Origin: an uncultured bacterium
GTDB lineage: Bacteria; Actinomycetota; Coriobacteriia; Coriobacteriales; Coriobacteriaceae
Assembly (NCBI GenBank): GCA_905215765.1
Contig: CAJMRP010000013.1
Location: forward strand, 1-24,337
Reading direction: 5' to 3'
DNA: 24,337 nt
Below, piece after piece: positions 20,744 through 24,337 of the stretch; position 1 is the first letter of the stretch; every line of letters starts with the position of its first letter. Below the pieces are notes generated by a model. The model ran no database searches. It saw only the letters and a list, made by a program, of their open reading frames with translations, and was not told where the DNA came from. The position numbers and the translations under genes are program-made.

Positions 20744-20793
20744 CGCTTAAGCAAAAGGGGCCCGGCAATGGTCGGGCCCCTTTTGCTTAAGCG
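20744..20793. terminator. Long bidirectional terminator hairpin
   Basis: Perfect 21-bp arms (20744-20764 and 20773-20793) close an 8-nt loop. The stem combines GGGGCCCG / CGGGCCCC with AAAA / TTTT, so both convergent genes obtain a U-run. It is unusually long for a terminator. Confidence 0.8.
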
Positions 20794-20818
20794 GCGACAT
20801 AGCATACTTGCGGGCGTG

Positions 20819-21931
20819 CTATAGATATGCACCGAGGTTGATGGCCGTGGCGTCGGTCTGGGTGCTTGCCTGGGTGCTGGCGCGCTCCAGTAGGAACGGA
20901 CGTACCAGTTCCTGGCGGTTGATGTCCTCGATGGCCGTGACCGCGGTGACGGTGCGCGCGGCAGAGCCGATGTGGACGTGCTTGGTCTTCGCCGGCGCCT
21001 TGTTCTCGATTTGCTCCATGAGCAATTGAACGCCCTTGCGGCCAATCTCGTAGCCCGGGGGCGCTACCGTAGTGAGCGGGACCGATCCGCTCCAAGCGAG
21101 CGGGTTGCCATCGCAGCCTGCTACGCGTACCTGCCCGGGGACAGAGATGCCCTTGTCGACCAGCGCCGAGATAACGCCCGAGGCCAACACGTCGGTCAGG
21201 CCGACGACAAAATCGGGGCGTTCGTTCGCGGGGCGCTCGGCGATTTGGGCACCGATGCCGTAGCCGTCGGCAGCGGTATTCCATTCGCCGGCGTCGATGA
21301 CTTCGATCTTGATGTCGGGATGTAGGGCGAGCGCCTTATGAATGCCAAGGACGCGCAGGGTGAGTTGCATAAATGCTGCTCGGCCGACGACGACAATATG
21401 GTGCGCGCCGCGGGCGATGGCGAGTTCGGCAATGATGCGACCCTGGGCCTCGTTGTCGGCCGCTACGTAGTAGCCGGGTTCGGAGCAATGGATGTCCAGA
21501 TGGACGATCGGCACGGGCATCTTGGTCATGGCGGGGTGCCAGTCGGGGGACGCCATGGGCTGAACCATGACGCCGGACATCTGGGTGCCCATAAAGTAGC
21601 GCAGGTAATGGTCCTCGAGAATATCGTCGTTATCGGCGTTGGCGATGAGCAGGTCGTAGCCGTGCTTGCGGGCCTCGTTGTGGGCGCCGCTGGCGATTTG
21701 GAGTGAAAAGCCGTGGTCGAGACGGGGGAGCACCAGGCCAAAGGACTTGGTGGCGCCGCCCGCGAGCTGACGAGCGCTTTGGTTGGGCAGGTAGCCAAGG
21801 CGATTGATGGTTTCGTTAATGAGCTTGAGGGTCTCGGGACGCAACTTTTCGGGATGGTTGAGCGCGTTGGAAACCGTGCCCAACGAAACCCCGGCCTCGC
21901 GCGCGACGTCGCTGATTTTAACCTTTGCCAT
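20819..21931 (-). CDS. LacI-family transcriptional regulator
   Basis: A 370-residue LacI/GalR repressor. The N-terminal helix-turn-helix is K-I-S-D-V-A-R-E-A-G-V-S-L-G-T-V-S-N-A-L (5-24), followed by the hinge region L-G-Y-L-P-N-Q-S-A-R-Q-L. A periplasmic-binding-protein-like sensor domain follows (about 64-335). The C-terminus has a ~25-residue Gln/Thr/Ser extension with repeated ASTQ (351-358). Start at 21931 is set by AAAGGGG (21937-21943) 5 nt upstream; the frame stays open to 22132 but that stretch covers repeats and has no RBS. The effector is unknown. It is divergent from glmS, so sugar or amino-sugar control is a guess. A candidate operator, TTGATGCGTTTCAA with central CG, lies in its leader. 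Confidence 0.92.
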   Translation of the reverse strand: MAKVKISDVAREAGVSLGTVSNALNHPEKLRPETLKLINETINRLGYLPNQSARQLAGGATKSFGLVLPRLDHGFSLQIASGAHNEARKHGYDLLIANADNDDILEDHYLRYFMGTQMSGVMVQPMASPDWHPAMTKMPVPIVHLDIHCSEPGYYVAADNEAQGRIIAELAIARGAHHIVVVGRAAFMQLTLRVLGIHKALALHPDIKIEVIDAGEWNTAADGYGIGAQIAERPANERPDFVVGLTDVLASGVISALVDKGISVPGQVRVAGCDGNPLAWSGSVPLTTVAPPGYEIGRKGVQLLMEQIENKAPAKTKHVHIGSAARTVTAVTAIEDINRQELVRPFLLERASTQASTQTDATAINLGAYL

Positions 21932-21941
21932 AGCGGCCCCT

Positions 21942-21955
21942 TTGATGCGTTTCAA
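21942..21955. promoter_or_regulatory. Putative LacI-type autoregulatory operator
   Basis: TTGATGCGTTTCAA keeps TTGA / TCAA arms around a central CG, the usual LacI/GalR operator pattern (10 of 14 positions symmetric). It lies between the lacI-type -10 box and ATG. Confidence 0.35.
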
Positions 21956-21966
21956 GTACAAGCCAG

Positions 21967-21975
21967 ATTGTAGCA
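21967..21975 (-). promoter_or_regulatory. Extended -10 promoter of the LacI-type gene
   Basis: Reading leftward, TGC-TACAAT, 36 bp before the ATG. Its -35 region falls in the repeat at 21981-22033 and is not canonical. Confidence 0.5.
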
Positions 21976-21980
21976 TCCTA

Positions 21981-22033
21981 AACCTACCAAAAAGGGACAG
22001 GTTTATTTTGGCAGGTTTATCTGGGGAAACGCC
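21981..22033 (-). repeat. Dispersed palindromic repeat, copy 3 (inverted)
   Basis: The reverse complement of copies 1 and 2: AACCTACCAAAA, AGGGACAGG, TTTTGGCAGGTT, then TATCTGGGGAAACGCC. One arm has a single substitution (CTACC for CTGCC) relative to the others. It shares the GGCGTTTCCCCAGATAAA flank with copy 1. Confidence 0.85.
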
Positions 22034-22049
22034 GTTGCCAGCGCGACTG

Positions 22050-22076
22050 CCACGAAGGGGACAGGTACCTTTGTGG
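22050..22076. repeat. Short GGGGACAGG palindrome
   Basis: CCACGAAGG (22050-22058) and CCTTTGTGG (22068-22076) pair at eight of nine positions around GGACAGGTA. It is related in its GGGGACAGG core to the neighbouring repeat, 16 bp away. Confidence 0.6.
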
Positions 22077-22108
22077 TGGTTTGGACCGGCTGGACGTGTG
22101 TGCATCGG

Positions 22109-22132
22109 GTGGTATCTAAGTTGAGATACCAC
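22109..22132. promoter_or_regulatory. Putative operator upstream of glmS
   Basis: Perfect 9-bp arms GTGGTATCT and AGATACCAC flank AAGTTG. A second, overlapping hairpin, ATACCA (22126-22131) with TGGTAT (22136-22141), uses the right arm. It is centred about 120 bp before the glmS ATG and 42 bp before a TACAAT box at 22163-22168, and could be an operator or competing RNA structures. Confidence 0.5.
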
Positions 22133-22162
22133 TTCTGGTATATCAGCTTGTGCTTGCGTGAG

Positions 22163-22168
22163 TACAAT
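22163..22168 (+). promoter_or_regulatory. Candidate glmS -10 box
   Basis: TACAAT within the small palindrome GAGTA-CAA-TACTC (22160-22172), 74 bp before the ATG. No convincing -35 is seen. Confidence 0.4.
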
Positions 22169-22242
22169 ACTCGAACGTTATACGTCTCAGCGCCCCTTGT
22201 GCGTGGACGTCTTGCAGTCACGCGAACGAAGGGATTTATCCT

Positions 22243-24090
<1,848 letters not shown>

Positions 24091-24110
24091 AAGGCAGGCC
24101 TTGCTGAAAA

Positions 24111-24150
24111 AGCGGCGTCGGAATGGAAGCATTTTGACGCCGCTCCTCTT
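24111..24150 (+). terminator. Probable terminator of glmS
   Basis: AGCGGCGTC (24111-24119) pairs with GACGCCGCT (24136-24144); two G-T pairs and AATG / CATT extend it to a 15-bp stem with a GAAG loop. A-rich sequence precedes it and CCTCTTT follows, a weak U-tract. Confidence 0.65.
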
Positions 24151-24169
24151 TACCCGCCCTGATGTTTTA

Positions 24170-24178
24170 TGGTATACT
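24170..24178 (+). promoter_or_regulatory. Extended -10 promoter of a new transcript
   Basis: TGG-TATACT matches the extended -10 consensus; no -35 at correct spacing is evident. Transcription would start near 24185, at the hairpin TAGAAAACCC-GAT-GGGTTTTCTA (24180-24202). Confidence 0.5.
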
Positions 24179-24179
24179 A

Positions 24180-24337
24180 TAGAAAACCCGATGGGTTTTC
24201 TAAACAAAAATGCTGTCGCTGCGAGGCAGCTCCCGGTGCTGGCGCACCAACGCATTTTTGCAGTCTCTGCGTATCTTCATGGATGATAGACACACTCCCT
24301 AAGTACAGCTTGCCGCCATGAAAGCGGCTGTGTCTCC
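24180..24337 (+). ncRNA. Structured leader or small RNA, running off the window
   Basis: No convincing gene is seen here. The first hairpin has perfect 10-bp arms (24180-24189 and 24193-24202). A three-way junction then follows: AAAAATGC (24206-24213) pairs with GCATTTTT (24252-24259), enclosing GCTGC-gag-GCAGC (24218-24230) and GGTGC-tggc-GCACC (24235-24248). Further on, GCCGC / GCGGC (24312-24316 and 24324-24328) makes another stem. A 30-codon frame opens at ATG 24210 but has no Shine-Dalgarno. I recognise no named riboswitch class. It may be the 5' leader of a gene beyond 24337 or a small RNA. Confidence 0.45.

Noticed and set aside
21932..22132. N-terminal extension of the LacI-type protein from 22132
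   Set aside because: It would translate the dispersed repeat and precede the helix-turn-helix by 67 residues. The RBS and -10 box fit a start at 21931.
22169..22242. glmS ribozyme in the glmS leader
   Set aside because: The leader after the candidate -10 is too short and lacks the ribozyme's pseudoknot layout; nothing matching the core was recognised.
24210..24302. A 30-codon ORF in the structured region after glmS
   Set aside because: No Shine-Dalgarno precedes the ATG, and the codons overlap three stable helices. A leader peptide cannot be excluded but is not supported.

Overview
The window is about 24.3 kb of chromosome with G+C-rich, strongly biased coding sequence. It reads as a Gram-positive actinobacterium of the Coriobacteriia, most likely Collinsella or a close relative. 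That placement is inferred from codon use, the conserved tilS-hpt-ftsH order, the Tat-type lipoprotein signal, and the style of the terminators and dispersed GGGGACAG palindromes; no rRNA gene is present to confirm it.

Layout. 1-1350: the terminator of a gene lying outside the window, a leftward small membrane protein of unknown function, then a rightward Hsp20 chaperone. 1365-6600: a leftward WalJ/YycJ-type metallo-beta-lactamase-fold protein facing a rightward tilS, hpt, ftsH cluster (tRNA-Ile lysidine synthetase, hypoxanthine phosphoribosyltransferase, membrane AAA protease). 6660-8960: a 25-bp-arm palindrome, a PLP aminotransferase and a PHP-domain phosphoesterase. 9037-10485: leftward RlmD-type 23S rRNA methyltransferase. 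10595-10741: a 147-bp element with perfect 39-bp inverted repeats. 10835-13105: a polar amino acid ABC operon (Tat-type lipoprotein, permease, ATPase). 13416-15491: an EF-G-like protein with altered GTPase motifs. 15621-16604: a leftward secreted or anchored DNA/RNA nuclease. 16750-18980: an accessory-looking islet in which an AlbA_2/HATPase transcriptional regulator sits behind an array of TCTCTCTAAA sites and between two direct copies of a dispersed palindrome. 19008-20705: leftward larE and a divergent HAD phosphatase. 20819-24090: a leftward LacI-family regulator and divergent glmS. 24170-24337: an extended -10 promoter driving a structured, apparently non-coding leader that runs off the window.

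How the parts fit. Most genes are housekeeping. The interest lies in the intergenic DNA. A 20-bp site is shared (17/20 identical) between the aminotransferase promoter and the ABC transporter leader, suggesting one regulator links amino acid uptake to transamination. The AlbA_2 regulator is preceded by six or more copies of one motif in direct and inverted orientation, the signature of tight autoregulation. Several palindromic repeat families occupy the gaps between genes, three of them copies of one sequence. The 3' end of the window folds on paper into a three-way junction. No tRNA, rRNA, CRISPR array or transposase gene was seen.
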